From positions 1 to 23,432 of the forward strand of contig JAZRYX010000068.1 of the NCBI GenBank assembly GCA_045600945.1: a stretch of 23,432 bases of DNA. Reading direction: 5' to 3'. The first letter of the stretch is position 1, and each line of letters opens with the position of its first letter. Below, one piece after another: positions 6,688-13,437 of the stretch. Made by a program: the position numbers and the translations under genes. The stretch comes from Darwinimomas sp045600945. GTDB taxonomy: Bacteria > Bacillota > Clostridia > Lachnospirales > Lachnospiraceae. The notes under the pieces are model-generated. The model was given only the letters and a program-made list of their open reading frames with translations. It ran no database searches and was not told the origin of the DNA.

Positions 6688-7776
6688 TTAATAATCCTGA
6701 TTCTCCATATACTTCATATACTTGCCGACCATGAGCGCAATCTTGAATGTGATTGCATCATCAAAGACACGCAAATCCAGTCCTGTAGTACGCTGAAGCT
6801 TGTCGATACGATAAACCAGAGTATTACGATGGATATAAAGCTGCCTTGAGGTCTCGGAAACATTTAATGAATTCTCAAAGAACTTGTTGATTGTCGTAAT
6901 GGTCTCCTCATCGAACTCATCCGGATTACGTCCGTCAAATATTTCGCGGATAAACATCTTACACAGCGGGAGCGGAAGCTGATAAATCAGTCTGCCGATT
7001 CCCAGTTTTGCATATCCTACGATTTCGCGATCCCCATAGAATATCTTGCCGACATCAAGCGCCATCTTGGCTTCCTTGTATGTACGCGAAACTTCCTTGA
7101 TCTCATTAACTATGGTTCCGTAGGCAATGCTGACGCTGTCCACATCGGCTTCATGCAAAGCGTTTGAAAGCTTCTTTGCGATATCCTCAAGCTGATTCGT
7201 CTTTGCGGAAGTATCTATCTCTTTAACTAGTATGGTATTATTCTCATCAAGAGCCGTGATGAAATCTCTCTCTTTATTCGGAAACAGATTCTGCATGATA
7301 TCAGGTACGCTGACACTCGTCTCACCTGTAGTTTCCGCTATGAACACACATCTGTGAGCCGATGTATCGATACCGAGTTTTTTTGCTCTGTTATAAATAT
7401 CGACTAAAAGCAGGTTATCAAGAAGCAGGTTCTTGATAAAACCATCCTGATCGTAGCGGTCTCTGTATGTTGCAAGCAGTCCCTGCAGCTGATATGTCGC
7501 CATCCTTCCTATGACTGCTACATCACTTGATTTTCCTTCAACGATAAGAACATTCTCGGTGCGGTGATTATCCGAAATCTTGAAATAATGCGATTTCCCT
7601 ATAACCTGATCATCGTCATCCGAAGCAAGAAAAGCGGCAAGCTTGTCTTTATCAGCCATAAGCTGATCCGAAGTTGTTGCCAGCTTTCTTCCGTCTGAAT
7701 CCGTAATGCACATATCAATATGTGCTATGTTTTTAATACCGTCCAATGTGTTCTGCAATATCTGTGTTGATACCAT
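6688..7776 (-). CDS. PucR/CdaR-family transcriptional regulator
   Basis: A 362-residue regulator. The N-terminal region (about 1-120) matches the sugar-diacid recognition domain seen in CdaR (MVSTQILQNTLDGIKNIAHID, then MATYQLQGLL). The middle holds a GGDEF-like, non-catalytic segment, and the C-terminus (about 290-350) is a PucR-type HTH_30 (NKFFENSLNVSETSRQLYIHRNTLVYRIDKL in outline). I chose the ATG at 7776 because GGGAGG lies 8-13 bases before it. An in-frame GTG at 7830 would add 18 residues but has no ribosome site and falls inside a palindrome. It is first in an operon with ftsEX, the M23 hydrolase and the S41 protease, so it may link a metabolite signal to cell-wall remodelling. True ligand unknown. 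Confidence 0.88.
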   Translation of the reverse strand: MVSTQILQNTLDGIKNIAHIDMCITDSDGRKLATTSDQLMADKDKLAAFLASDDDDQVIGKSHYFKISDNHRTENVLIVEGKSSDVAVIGRMATYQLQGLLATYRDRYDQDGFIKNLLLDNLLLVDIYNRAKKLGIDTSAHRCVFIAETTGETSVSVPDIMQNLFPNKERDFITALDENNTILVKEIDTSAKTNQLEDIAKKLSNALHEADVDSVSIAYGTIVNEIKEVSRTYKEAKMALDVGKIFYGDREIVGYAKLGIGRLIYQLPLPLCKMFIREIFDGRNPDEFDEETITTINKFFENSLNVSETSRQLYIHRNTLVYRIDKLQRTTGLDLRVFDDAITFKIALMVGKYMKYMENQDY

Positions 7777-7809
7777 GGGCTCTCCCTCCCGTGAAATAAC
7801 TATATTCCT

Positions 7810-7830
7810 CACATCATGTGAAAAATTCAC
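7810..7830 (-). promoter_or_regulatory. Overlapping palindromes, candidate operator
   Basis: Two perfect inverted repeats overlap by three bases: CACAT-C-ATGTG (7810-7820) and GTGAA-AAA-TTCAC (7818-7830). They lie 34-54 bases before the regulator start codon, just downstream of a TATACT -10-like box. The position suits an autoregulatory operator; the DNA-binding partner is inferred. Confidence 0.45.
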
Positions 7831-7870
7831 AAATAATCACTATAAGTATAATGCAAAATCACAACAAAAA

Positions 7871-7892
7871 CAAGAGAGCCTTTGCTCTCTTG
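7871..7892 (-). terminator. Terminator after apt
   Basis: CAAGAGAGC-CTTT-GCTCTCTTG is a perfect 9-bp hairpin. On the minus strand it lies about 49 bases after the apt stop and is followed by TTTTTGTTGTG. It also has a T run on the plus strand. It separates the recJ-apt transcript from the regulator-ftsEX operon. Confidence 0.85.
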
Positions 7893-7940
7893 CATAATTT
7901 TTTTCAAAATATTTGGTTAAAATTGTCTATTTTTTATCGA

Positions 7941-8465
7941 TTACTTACCCTCATAGCAGATAAGCGATTTTACATCATATCCTTCAAGGGCCTTTCTCCC
8001 GTCAAGTCCTGCAAGTTCCATAACAAAACATAATCTGACCACCTCACCGCCGAGGCGCTCAACCAGCTTAATGTTGGCAGCACTTGTTCCGCCCGTTGCT
8101 ATAAGGTCATCGACTATTACAACCTTCTGTCCGGGTTTTATGGCATCCTTATGGATTTCGATGGTTGCCTTGCCATATTCCAGATCATAACTCTCCTCTA
8201 TAGTCTCACGCGGAAGCTTACCTTTTTTTCTGATAGGTGCAAAAGGTTTGTTCATGGCATATGCTACGGGAACACCGAAGATAAATCCTCTTGATTCCGG
8301 TCCGACCACAATATCAAAATCCACATCCTTTAGCATATCGACTATTCCGTCGATACTCATCTTAAGTCCGTCTGCGTGCTGAAGTATACTGGTTACATCT
8401 CTGAATATGATTCCCGGCTGCGGGAAATCGGGGATACTTACAACATAATCTTTTAATTCCGCCAT
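7941..8465 (-). CDS. apt: Adenine phosphoribosyltransferase
   Basis: A 174-residue purine salvage enzyme converting adenine and PRPP to AMP in the cytoplasm. It has the usual APT start LKDYVVSIPDFPQPGIIFRD, the VVGPESRGFIFG segment, and the PRPP-binding loop VVIVDDLIATGGT (about residues 115-127). The ATG at 8465 is preferred: GGAAGTG precedes it, and the alternative ATG at 8480 has none and lies inside recJ. The recJ stop is five bases before this start, so the two genes are coupled. A recJ-apt order is common in clostridia, often with relA following; here a terminator follows instead. Confidence 0.96.
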   Translation of the reverse strand: MAELKDYVVSIPDFPQPGIIFRDVTSILQHADGLKMSIDGIVDMLKDVDFDIVVGPESRGFIFGVPVAYAMNKPFAPIRKKGKLPRETIEESYDLEYGKATIEIHKDAIKPGQKVVIVDDLIATGGTSAANIKLVERLGGEVVRLCFVMELAGLDGRKALEGYDVKSLICYEGK

Positions 8466-8470
8466 TTTTT

Positions 8471-10171
8471 TCACTTCCATGTTTTTATTTGAATCTCAAT
8501 ATTCTTCTTCCCGTTGAATATCTCAAGCTTCGGATAATATAATATATCAATTTTGTCCCTTTTAGCAAGTGCAGATAATGTTTCGTCGGCATCACTGAAC
8601 ACTATGCCGTCGGCATTGAAGTATGCCTCATCTCTGAGTTTGAACTTAACCAGGTTCTTATAATTGGGTATAGACCTTGCCGAAAGCACCGTGACATCCT
8701 TCTGGGCAAATACCGGTTTCTCGTTTCCCTGACCGAACGGTTCCAGTCTCTCAAGTTGCTCAAATAACGTCAATGTGGCATATTCAAACGGAAGCGGTAC
8801 ATCTATCCAGACTTTTTCGATGAAATCCTCTGCGGAAAGCCCGGCCTGCTCATTGAGCCTTTTTCTGAGTATGTCCAGGTTCTCTCCCTTTATCGACATG
8901 CCTGCCGCCAGCTTATGACCTCCGTATTTTTCAAGAAGCTCCTTCTGCTCGGTCAGCTTCTCGTAGATATTATATTTGTCAATTGACCTCGCAGATCCTT
9001 TCAGCAGTCCGGATTCAGAGTCCGTAAAAACTATCGCCGGATGATTATAATGCTCCTTTATTCTTCCCGCTATGATTCCCGCTACCGACTCATGACACTC
9101 GGGAAGATAGACTACCTTCACATCGTCCTCGGAGTATCTTTCATCAACCTGTCTGAACGCTTCCGCAGCATATCTTTCCGTCATGGCCTTGCGCTCATCA
9201 TTTAACTCTTTGAGATGATCCGCAAGCTTCTCTGCTTCCTCCGGATTCTGAGAAAGAAACAGTTCCATCGCCAGTCCTGCTGTCTCCAGCCGCCCGCCTG
9301 CATTAAGGCATGGTCCGAGTATAAATCCGATGGCGTATGCGTTGATCTTTCCCGGTGAGAGAAGGCACGCCTCTTTAAGTGCATCAAGTCCGATATTTCT
9401 CGACCCCTTAAGTGCCGCAAGTCCCTCCTTGACCACAATACGGTTCTCATCACGAAGCGGCATCACATCACCTATGGTCGCAATCGCTGCAAACTCCAGC
9501 AGGTCTCTCCACTCATACAGCGGAACGGAAGCATTTTCATAAAGTACCTTAACCAGTTTAAATGCTACCATGGCTCCGCATATTTCCGGAAACGGATAAG
9601 GGTCGTCAGGCTGCTTCGGATCGACTATCGCATCAGCTATCGGGTACTCGCCCTGAAATTCATGGTGATCGGTTATGACCATCATGATTTCGTACTGTGC
9701 TGCCAGTTCGCATGCTTCAAATGCGGCGATACCGTTATCACAGGTCACTATGAGTCCTATACCGTCTTCGTGCGCTCTTTCGATTATATTCGTATTTATG
9801 CCGTAGCCGTCTCTGATTCTGTCCGGTATATCGTAACTCACATCAGCATTAAGTCTCTTAAGTGCCGATACAAGGATATATGTCGAGCATACCCCGTCAA
9901 TGTCATAATCCCCGACTACTCTTATCTTTCTTCCGTCTTTGATTGCTTCGGCGATGATATCTGCTGCAAGCTCCATGTCCGTCATGAGTCTGCCGTCATG
10001 CAGATCATCCAGAGTACCATTAAGAAAGAGACTGAACTCGTCCTCTTTAATTCCTCTGTTTATCATAATTCGTGCTATGATCGGGGAGATACCGTACTTC
10101 GCTGCCAAAGAATTGAAATCGGCTTTTTTCCCATATACATACCACTTCTGATTGTCAGTAGAGCTGCTCAA
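8471..10171 (-). CDS. recJ: Single-strand DNA exonuclease RecJ
   Basis: A 566-residue DHH/DHHA1 nuclease that degrades single-stranded DNA 5' to 3' in recombination and repair. DHH motifs: GDYDIDG (87-93), TCDNG (143-147) and TDHH (167-170). The DHHA1 part has CHESVAGIIAGRI and GGHKLAAGM (about 405-413), and an OB-like domain closes the protein. Length fits the short clostridial form. The start is unusual: no ATG exists before the conserved KWYVYGKKADF segment. The usable codons are TTG at 10171, which lies within the preceding ribonuclease gene, or an ATT four codons earlier with GGAGG close upstream. Overlap with the ribonuclease gene (17 bases) implies translational coupling. Confidence 0.95.
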   Translation of the reverse strand: MSSSTDNQKWYVYGKKADFNSLAAKYGISPIIARIMINRGIKEDEFSLFLNGTLDDLHDGRLMTDMELAADIIAEAIKDGRKIRVVGDYDIDGVCSTYILVSALKRLNADVSYDIPDRIRDGYGINTNIIERAHEDGIGLIVTCDNGIAAFEACELAAQYEIMMVITDHHEFQGEYPIADAIVDPKQPDDPYPFPEICGAMVAFKLVKVLYENASVPLYEWRDLLEFAAIATIGDVMPLRDENRIVVKEGLAALKGSRNIGLDALKEACLLSPGKINAYAIGFILGPCLNAGGRLETAGLAMELFLSQNPEEAEKLADHLKELNDERKAMTERYAAEAFRQVDERYSEDDVKVVYLPECHESVAGIIAGRIKEHYNHPAIVFTDSESGLLKGSARSIDKYNIYEKLTEQKELLEKYGGHKLAAGMSIKGENLDILRKRLNEQAGLSAEDFIEKVWIDVPLPFEYATLTLFEQLERLEPFGQGNEKPVFAQKDVTVLSARSIPNYKNLVKFKLRDEAYFNADGIVFSDADETLSALAKRDKIDILYYPKLEIFNGKKNIEIQIKTWK

Positions 10172-10799
10172 AGCTTTCGTAATGATCCTCCGTGTAGAAA
10201 ATCAGTCCATCATTGCTGTAGACTATGCGCTTGGCATTTCTGGGTCCGCCTTCGTAGTCTATATCGCATTCACGATATTCTCGTCCGGGTGCCTCGGGAA
10301 GCAGACCTTCTCTGTTTCCAAATTTGCCTCCTCCTATACTCATTTGAGGCAGGACTTCCTGCAGGTTTACTCCTTCCTGTCCCCATCCGAGCTTTTTTGC
10401 CTTTGACTTTGAAACAAAATTTCCCGGCAGCTTTCCGAACTTATGGATATATTCCGCAACCTCTTCTTTTGAAGTGTAGTATCCGTCCTCAACGACACCT
10501 GTTGGAGGTTTGGCCTGTCCGGACTCTGTATCCGTCTCGGTTTCTGATTCGTCAGTTTCGGCCACAGTGGTTTCGACCGCAATGGTCTCGGCCACGGTGG
10601 TTTCGGCCGCAGTAGTTTCAGCTGTAGTGGTTTCAGCTGTAGTGGTTTCAGCTGTAGTGGTTTCAGCTGCGATTTCGACCTTGGTTTCCTCATATACCTG
10701 CGTCGGAACCTTTCCTTCTTTCTTCTGTGAATAACATCCGGAAAGGAGGATCAGAATCGCGATCAGCGGCAGTAATATTTTTAATAACAGTCTTTTCAT
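10155..10799 (-). CDS. Barnase-family ribonuclease as a surface lipoprotein
   Basis: A 214-residue protein in three parts. A lipoprotein signal peptide ends at LSGC (lipid-bearing Cys22). A low-complexity Ala-Glu-Thr tether covers about 45-85, with an acidic end. The C-terminal domain (about 104-214) aligns with barnase with no gaps over the catalytic region: KLPGNFVSKSKAKKLGW, SIGG..F.NREG, GREYREC, PRNAKRIVYS and TEDHY. Barnase Lys27, Glu73, Arg83, Arg87 and His102 correspond to Lys131, Glu177, Arg187, Arg191 and His206, so it should be an active guanyl-preferring RNase. Barnase itself is released, whereas this one is anchored outside the cell. No barstar gene is adjacent. It follows the Tad cluster and overlaps recJ. 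There is no Shine-Dalgarno; a TATAAT ends eight bases before the ATG. Confidence 0.93.
   Translation of the reverse strand: MKRLLLKILLPLIAILILLSGCYSQKKEGKVPTQVYEETKVEIAAETTTAETTTAETTTAETTAAETTVAETIAVETTVAETDESETETDTESGQAKPPTGVVEDGYYTSKEEVAEYIHKFGKLPGNFVSKSKAKKLGWGQEGVNLQEVLPQMSIGGGKFGNREGLLPEAPGREYRECDIDYEGGPRNAKRIVYSNDGLIFYTEDHYESFEQLY
10561..10665 (-). repeat. 15-bp minisatellite in the ribonuclease tether
   Basis: Seven 15-base units in tandem. The three at 10621-10665 are identical (plus-strand GCTGTAGTGGTTTCA) and the others are degenerate. On the coding strand each unit encodes Ala-Glu-Thr-Thr-Thr or a variant. Because the unit is a multiple of three, gain or loss of units changes tether length without breaking the frame. 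Confidence 0.9.
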
Positions 10800-10806
10800 A
10801 ACTGTA

Positions 10807-10847
10807 ATTATACCACGCAGCGACGAGTCAAGTGCAAATTTATTTGC
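10807..10847 (-). promoter_or_regulatory. Promoter module of the ribonuclease gene (shared with glgB)
   Basis: Minus strand: a 14-base palindrome GCAAAT-AA-ATTTGC (10834-10847), then ACTCGTCGC, then an extended -10, TGGTATAAT (10807-10815). The same 41-base layout, 34 of 41 bases identical without gaps, lies upstream of glgB at 21830-21870. The palindrome overlaps the stop codon of the DUF6382-like gene. A transcript starting the usual seven bases after the -10 would begin at or next to the ribonuclease ATG. Confidence 0.65.
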
Positions 10848-11604
10848 GGAATCCCAAACCTTTTTTCTTCCTTGAACCGAAATGATATTTAAGAGATTTC
10901 TCGTTCAGAAAATCATACAAATCATCCATGTCATCCTCTGTATGGGGCTTCTCATCTTTCGGACCGGAAACAGTAACTACCTCAAGCACATCATCCTTAT
11001 AACGGACCTTTTCAGTCTGCTCCGGTTTTTTCTCTTCCTGTTTTTCAGGCTTCCTTTCCTCTACGCGATCAACATTATTGTTATTGATGACATTTACCAG
11101 ATCTCCGATAACATAACCCTTCTTAAGGCTGGCCTGATACAAAGCATAAGTTGAGACCACCGCCGATCTGTCATTACTGTCCACCATCCCAAGCAGATCC
11201 TGCAAAAGCGATGACAGCCCCGCGGAAAAATCTCCCGAATATCCCGGGCAATAACAGAAAAGCGGTTCCAGCTTATCCCTGGCAATATACATATATTTTC
11301 TGTCCGGAATCAGATCATTGATATCAAGCAGATAATCATCCAGATTTCTGACAAGGTGGTTCAGACTGAATATAAGATTTCTTATATCCTCCATCTGCAA
11401 AGTTCTCGAACTTGCAACACTGTCAAAAGTCTCCTTCGATGATATATCGTAGTACAGCTTCCTGCTGTCATCGGACTCTCTTACCTCCACCGGCAACAGT
11501 CCCGGGACCTTATTTGCCTCGAGCATCTTTAATTTATATCCGACATGATTACATCCGGTAACTAAATAATTACCTTCGGTAATGATCTCTATATCTTTTT
11601 TCAT
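10840..11604 (-). CDS. DUF6382-like Tad-cluster protein
   Basis: A 254-residue protein, predicted cytoplasmic, with no signal peptide. Residues about 1-175 resemble the DUF6382 domain often encoded in clostridial Tad clusters (start KKDIEIITEGNYLV, then LQMEDIRNLIFSLNHLVRNLDDYLL, and PGYSGDFSAGLSSLLQDLL). The rest is a charged Lys/Glu linker and a basic tail ending KKKGLGFRK. In relatives this domain often precedes an FHA phosphothreonine-binding domain; here no FHA motif is visible, so the protein is short or truncated. It is last in the Tad run, three bases after the tadE-like gene, with GAAGGAAG upstream of the ATG. Family assignment is from memory of the pattern and should be confirmed. 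Confidence 0.7.
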   Translation of the reverse strand: MKKDIEIITEGNYLVTGCNHVGYKLKMLEANKVPGLLPVEVRESDDSRKLYYDISSKETFDSVASSRTLQMEDIRNLIFSLNHLVRNLDDYLLDINDLIPDRKYMYIARDKLEPLFCYCPGYSGDFSAGLSSLLQDLLGMVDSNDRSAVVSTYALYQASLKKGYVIGDLVNVINNNNVDRVEERKPEKQEEKKPEQTEKVRYKDDVLEVVTVSGPKDEKPHTEDDMDDLYDFLNEKSLKYHFGSRKKKGLGFRK

Positions 11605-11607
11605 GAA

Positions 11608-12024
11608 TCATCTTCCTTCTTTTTTATCGACAAAATCTTTTACAACCGAACTTAACCTCATATAGTTCTCGATATCCACAATCTTTGCCGTGTATTCCTC
11701 GTCTCCGAACCGGACTGTTGCTATGTCAATCAGTTCATCTCTCGACGAAGATATGTCGCTTCCTGCATATCTTCCTATGGTATGTATCCTCGTGTTTGCA
11801 TAATTCTCTATTGCTTCCTTCTCGCTCTTATCCGGCAGCCATGTTTCTTCTGTATGAGCAGTCATAAACACGGCTTCCGAAGCAACATAGTTTTTGAAAA
11901 TCTTATCACGGCATCGATACGCAAATAAAATCGCCGTGACCAGGCATATCAGAATGATGCCCATGACCATTGCCGCCTCGACAGTAAAACTTGCCTGCAG
12001 CCTGTGACTTTGTTTTCTCTTCAT
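11608..12024 (-). CDS. TadE-like minor pilin protein
   Basis: A 138-residue protein. After a basic start MKRKQSHR comes LQASFTVEAAMVMGIILICLVTAILFAYRCR, a class-III prepilin-like segment with the TVEAA motif typical of TadE and its relatives, leaving a short extracytoplasmic domain. I start it at the ATG at 12024: AGGGTG overlaps the upstream stop eight to twelve bases before. A longer reading from 12093 would lie inside the prepilin peptidase gene and place 23 implausible residues before the basic patch. It probably sits in or under the pilus base after processing. It is the second TadE-like protein in the cluster. Confidence 0.8.
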   Translation of the reverse strand: MKRKQSHRLQASFTVEAAMVMGIILICLVTAILFAYRCRDKIFKNYVASEAVFMTAHTEETWLPDKSEKEAIENYANTRIHTIGRYAGSDISSSRDELIDIATVRFGDEEYTAKIVDIENYMRLSSVVKDFVDKKEGR

Positions 12025-12029
12025 GACGA

Positions 12030-12488
12030 TCACCCTATGAACATCACTCCGAAGGCTACCGGAAGAGCAATAGGAAGAAGTGGTAAGTTGCAATCACGTA
12101 TCGATTTATTATTAAAATGTCTTTCAATGCATATAAAGACAGAAATGATCGCGCCCAAAAGCATCGCACCTGCTATGAAAAGAATGTTCTTGCATCCGAG
12201 TATGAGCGCGGTAAGAGTGAAGAACAACGCATCACCGTATCCAAGCTGCTGATGTGAAAATATCGCTATCATCCACATGACAAATGCAGACAATAATCCG
12301 ATTCCCAGTCTCCACCACAAAATCTCTTTCCCGGTGGTCAGCATCCATATATAACCCGCGATCGTCAAAACAAACATGATTTCGAATAGTCTTACGCTCA
12401 CCGTTCTTTTCCTGAAGTCACTTACGGCGCATACGACAACGAATACAACAAATATGATTTTTCCGTATAAATACTCTATTAACATCAT
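12030..12488 (-). CDS. Prepilin peptidase, A24 family (TadV/CpaA-like)
   Basis: A 152-residue multi-helix membrane aspartyl protease that removes the leader from Flp-type prepilins. The two catalytic Asp motifs are present: SDFRKR (Asp24) and GYGD (Asp86, the GxGD motif). Length fits the short A24 enzymes of Tad systems, which lack the methylase domain. Its ATG overlaps the stop of the upstream tadE-like gene as ATGA, with GGAGGTAA just before it. Its substrate is probably the Flp pilin at 15407-15625. Confidence 0.92.
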   Translation of the reverse strand: MMLIEYLYGKIIFVVFVVVCAVSDFRKRTVSVRLFEIMFVLTIAGYIWMLTTGKEILWWRLGIGLLSAFVMWMIAIFSHQQLGYGDALFFTLTALILGCKNILFIAGAMLLGAIISVFICIERHFNNKSIRDCNLPLLPIALPVAFGVMFIG

Positions 12489-13432
12489 TTACCTCCGCAA
12501 TAACTGCAGCATCCCATCCACTCGACTTCCGACTTTTTCACTGCCTGCGGATATGCCTGCATCGCCGAGCATCCAGTATCTGTATGGAACTTATCTCCCT
12601 GTGGGGTCACATATACGACCTGTCCCGGTTTTGCTCCTTTTCCGCATCTGTCACACGGTTTACGTCCGCCTGCTCTGCCGTCGCTTCCGACCGTAACCTG
12701 ATTCCAGCTGTTGGACAGATAATGACAGGTCGGAGACATGTGATATCTGGTCGAGTTCTTACCGATGTAAACTATCTCATCGTCTTCTTCCTCTGCATCA
12801 CTTGAACCTCCCGCAGAACTACCTTTCTTTCCGGTCCACGCACGCCTCGATGCGACGACCTCCTGCGTAAGCGTGCCGAGCCTTAATACCGGAAACGGCA
12901 GTTTATATTCATAATCAAGTTTTACGACTATCATATCGTTCTCTCTCATAAACTCGCTTCCGAGAAAATTGATGTTGTTCATTCCGGCATCTTCAACTTC
13001 ATCAATAGCTCTCTTTGCGGCAAATGCTCCCAACGCGGCATCGGTTCCGATTTTCAGATAATCATAGACTTCTTCATCGATTGTTGAATCTCCACCCTCA
13101 CCGTCAGTCCTTTTTTCCTTTGATTTGTTTTCTTTATTGAACTCATTGATTGTGTACATATATTTGCTGACATCGATGGCCACCGATTCGGCGGCCATCT
13201 GCATCTTTCTGTCAGCATCCATGATACGAAGGGGAAACATTAAAATAATCATGGAAAACAGTATTAACGGAAGTCCCAATGCAGCTTCAATGGTCAATGA
13301 GGCTTTCAGGCATACTCTCTTATCTTTTTTCAGATTGCCACATTGTTGCGCTTGGAGAGGCATACTGTTGTTTGGATTGGTGTTATTTGGTTTTAAAAGA
13401 GACAGATAAGAGAGCATGCCTGAAAGCCTCAT
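12485..13432 (-). CDS. TadE-like protein with two Cys/His modules
   Basis: A 315-residue protein. The pilin-like segment KASLTIEAALGLPLILFSMII (about 43-63) is preceded by an unusually long polar N-terminus of about 42 residues. A coiled, charged region follows, then LDYEYKLPFPVLRLGTLTQEVVASRRAW, typical of clostridial TadE-like proteins. The C-terminus (about 220-315) has two related modules: YHMSPTCHYL...CDRCG and FHTDTGCSAM...CSYCGG, each with the His-x5-Cys and CxxC arrangement of a zinc knuckle. The start at 13432 lies in a 29-bp inverted repeat and has only a weak ribosome site, so the true N-terminus is open. It is between the DUF5702-like gene and the prepilin peptidase gene. Confidence 0.85.
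   Translation of the reverse strand: MRLSGMLSYLSLLKPNNTNPNNSMPLQAQQCGNLKKDKRVCLKASLTIEAALGLPLILFSMIILMFPLRIMDADRKMQMAAESVAIDVSKYMYTINEFNKENKSKEKRTDGEGGDSTIDEEVYDYLKIGTDAALGAFAAKRAIDEVEDAGMNNINFLGSEFMRENDMIVVKLDYEYKLPFPVLRLGTLTQEVVASRRAWTGKKGSSAGGSSDAEEEDDEIVYIGKNSTRYHMSPTCHYLSNSWNQVTVGSDGRAGGRKPCDRCGKGAKPGQVVYVTPQGDKFHTDTGCSAMQAYPQAVKKSEVEWMGCCSYCGGK
13297..13432. repeat. 29-bp inverted repeat flanking a 78-bp segment
   Basis: 13297-13325 (ATGAGGCTTTCAGGCATA...) is the reverse complement of 13404-13432 at 28 of 29 positions. The outer edge on the minus strand is the ATG of the tadE-like gene; the inner arm encodes its residues KRVCLKAS just before the membrane segment. The gene could therefore be read through either orientation of the 78-bp interior without a stop. 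Confidence 0.9.
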
Positions 13433-13437
13433 TTTCT

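Noticed and set aside
9662..10615. 317-codon plus-strand ORF
   Set aside because: Antisense to recJ and to the ribonuclease gene, whose motifs are unambiguous; the translation is Cys/Tyr/Arg rich with a repetitive end from the minisatellite.
12024..12093. Longer start for the 161-codon tadE-like reading frame
   Set aside because: The extra 23 residues overlap the prepilin peptidase gene and lack a ribosome site; the ATG at 12024 has AGGGTG and the usual basic start.
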